Part shown: positions 63,238-64,000 of the stretch, piece by piece
Numbering within the stretch: position 1 is the stretch's first letter
Layout: each line of letters opens with the position of its first letter
Source of the DNA: CAYNTS01 sp964400495
Lineage (GTDB): Bacteria > Fidelibacterota > Marinisomatia > SCGC-AAA003-L08 > D37C17
DNA length: 64,000 nt
Direction: 5' to 3'
Assembly: GCA_964400495.1 (NCBI GenBank)
Contig: CAYNTS010000002.1
Location: 1 to 64,000 of the forward strand
Made by a program: the position numbers and the translations under genes
The notes under the pieces: generated by a model
The model's database searches: none
What the model was told of the DNA's origin: nothing
What the model saw: the letters and a program-made list of their open reading frames with translations, nothing else

Positions 63238-64000
63238 TTAAAGCAATGGTGCGATAACTAACGACACCACAGACATTAACTTAATTAAGATATTTAGAGA
63301 TGGACCAGATGTGTCTTTGAATGGATCGCCAACTGTATCACCAACAACTGCAGCTTTATGAGCTTCAGACCCTTTTGATAATTTTTCACCATTCACTTCT
63401 ACGCCTTCTTCAATCATTTTCTTTGCATTATCCCAAGCCCCACCAGCATTAGATTGGAATATTGCCATAAGTACACCTGATACTGTTACACCAGCAAGAA
63501 GTCCACCTAAAGTTTCAGCACCAAAAATAAATCCAACCAATACAGGAGTAATGATTGCTAATAATCCGGGAACTACCATTTCCTTAATAGCAGATTGTGT
63601 TGAAATTTCTACACATTTACCATGCTCAGCTTTTGTTAAACCTATTTCATATGTTTTTCTATCATCATCTGACCAAGTAGATTCATCGCCTTTTCCCAAC
63701 ACAGCTAAAGCAGCTTTTAATTCGGGGATGTCTCTAAATTGACGACGTACTTCTTCAATCATTGCCATAGCAGCGCGACCTACAGCATTCATTGCTAAAG
63801 ATGAAAACAAGAATGGTAACATACCACCTACAAATAATCCAGCCATAACCATTGGGTTAGAAATATCAATGGAGGTGATTCCAGTTTGAACCATGAATGC
63901 AGCAAACAATGCTAACGCTGTAAGTGCAGCTGAACCAATTGCAAATCCTTTACCAATTGCGGCTGTAGTATTACCAACAGCATCAAGTTTATCCGTTCTG
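63238..64000 (-). CDS. hppA: Membrane-bound ion-pumping pyrophosphatase, C-terminal part (cut by window end)
   Basis: The reading frame remains open through position 64000, so the gene is 5'-truncated by the window. The visible ~253 residues include DKLDAVGNTTAAIGKGFAIGSAAL and later GGAWDNAKKMIEEG and GDTVGDPFKDTSGPSLNILIKL, diagnostic of V-type H+/Na+-translocating pyrophosphatases. The Ala in GNTTAA (rather than Lys) is characteristic of the potassium-dependent subfamily. Whether it pumps H+ or Na+ needs the missing N-terminal part. It lies 16 bp upstream of rpsF. Confidence 0.95.
   Translation of the reverse strand, partial: RTDKLDAVGNTTAAIGKGFAIGSAALTALALFAAFMVQTGITSIDISNPMVMAGLFVGGMLPFLFSSLAMNAVGRAAMAMIEEVRRQFRDIPELKAALAVLGKGDESTWSDDDRKTYEIGLTKAEHGKCVEISTQSAIKEMVVPGLLAIITPVLVGFIFGAETLGGLLAGVTVSGVLMAIFQSNAGGAWDNAKKMIEEGVEVNGEKLSKGSEAHKAAVVGDTVGDPFKDTSGPSLNILIKLMSVVSLVIAPLL

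Noticed and set aside
1..64000. CRISPR arrays, rRNA or tRNA genes, insertion sequences
   Set aside because: No regularly spaced direct repeats, no T-loop (GGTTCRAATCC-like) cloverleaf contexts, no conserved rRNA blocks and no transposase genes were noticed on either strand; a scan with tRNAscan-SE would be decisive for tRNAs.

Overview
The window is a gene-dense, AT-rich (roughly one-third GC by eye) stretch of a Gram-negative bacterial chromosome. Evidence for an outer membrane is an LptD-like protein, a lipobox TPR lipoprotein and many signal peptides. Five secreted proteins end in a duplicated dockerin-like module (GDxNxDxxxNxxDxVxxVNxIxG). Together with the methylmalonyl-CoA genes, a pyrophosphatase-type ion pump and very tight gene packing (TAATG and ATGA start/stop overlaps at most junctions), this suggests a marine Marinimicrobia/SAR406-like lineage (Neomarinimicrobiota). 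That placement is inference; a Bacteroidota/Ignavibacteria relative is the main alternative. I saw no rRNA or tRNA gene, CRISPR array or insertion sequence.

Layout. 0-1 kb: an integron-type tyrosine recombinase (IntI) with no cassette array visible on its 5' side. 1.1-11.8 kb (minus strand): housekeeping and envelope genes: TrmH-like methyltransferase, xth, thiI, hisS, a PtsN-like EIIA, lptD-like, rarA, a small membrane protein and proC. 12-20.3 kb (plus strand): a secretion island with a Cys-rich exported protein, a BNR/sialidase-fold dockerin protein whose start codon appears lost, a PAP2 phosphatase, two tandem lysyl-endopeptidase-like S1 proteases and an S8 subtilase, all proteases carrying dockerin-like tails. 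20.4-24.7 kb: a cystathionine beta-synthase-type enzyme, two GT2 glycosyltransferases, a DUF3108-like exported protein and a small membrane protein. 24.8-26.6 kb (minus strand): two paralogous 70-residue membrane microproteins, each with a strong ribosome-binding site and hairpin terminator, a Bax-inhibitor-1 family protein, and a candidate structured small RNA.

26.7-33.1 kb: a periplasmic TPR-CHAT protease-like protein converges on a two-gene unit encoding a zinc-type anti-sigma-like membrane protein and a divergent sigma-factor-like protein, downstream of rlmN and purine nucleoside phosphorylase. 33.2-44.2 kb: moxR/DUF58, a choice-of-anchor-B dockerin protein, a TPR lipoprotein, a PfkB kinase, a Nudix hydrolase, elbB, an AroQ-fold protein lacking the catalytic residues, dapF, a membrane protein and an M16 peptidase pair.

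44.3-64 kb: membrane proteins, plsC, mutY, a MarR regulator, HAD hydrolases, a lipase, an M48 protease, then a selenoprotein of the glycine/D-proline reductase B family with an in-frame UGA codon, followed by alkA-like, a methyltransferase, an acyl-CoA carboxylase beta subunit, a B12-binding mutase subunit, dtd, dnaE, a UbiA prenyltransferase, prmC, and the rpsF-rpsR-rplI cluster below a membrane pyrophosphatase cut by the window end.

The most interesting items are the TPR-CHAT/anti-sigma/sigma triad (analogous in parts to the Craspase output module but without CRISPR), the UGA-containing selenoprotein, the candidate small RNA with a C-rich loop, the AroQ pseudoenzyme coupled to elbB, the microprotein pair, and the integron integrase at the window edge.
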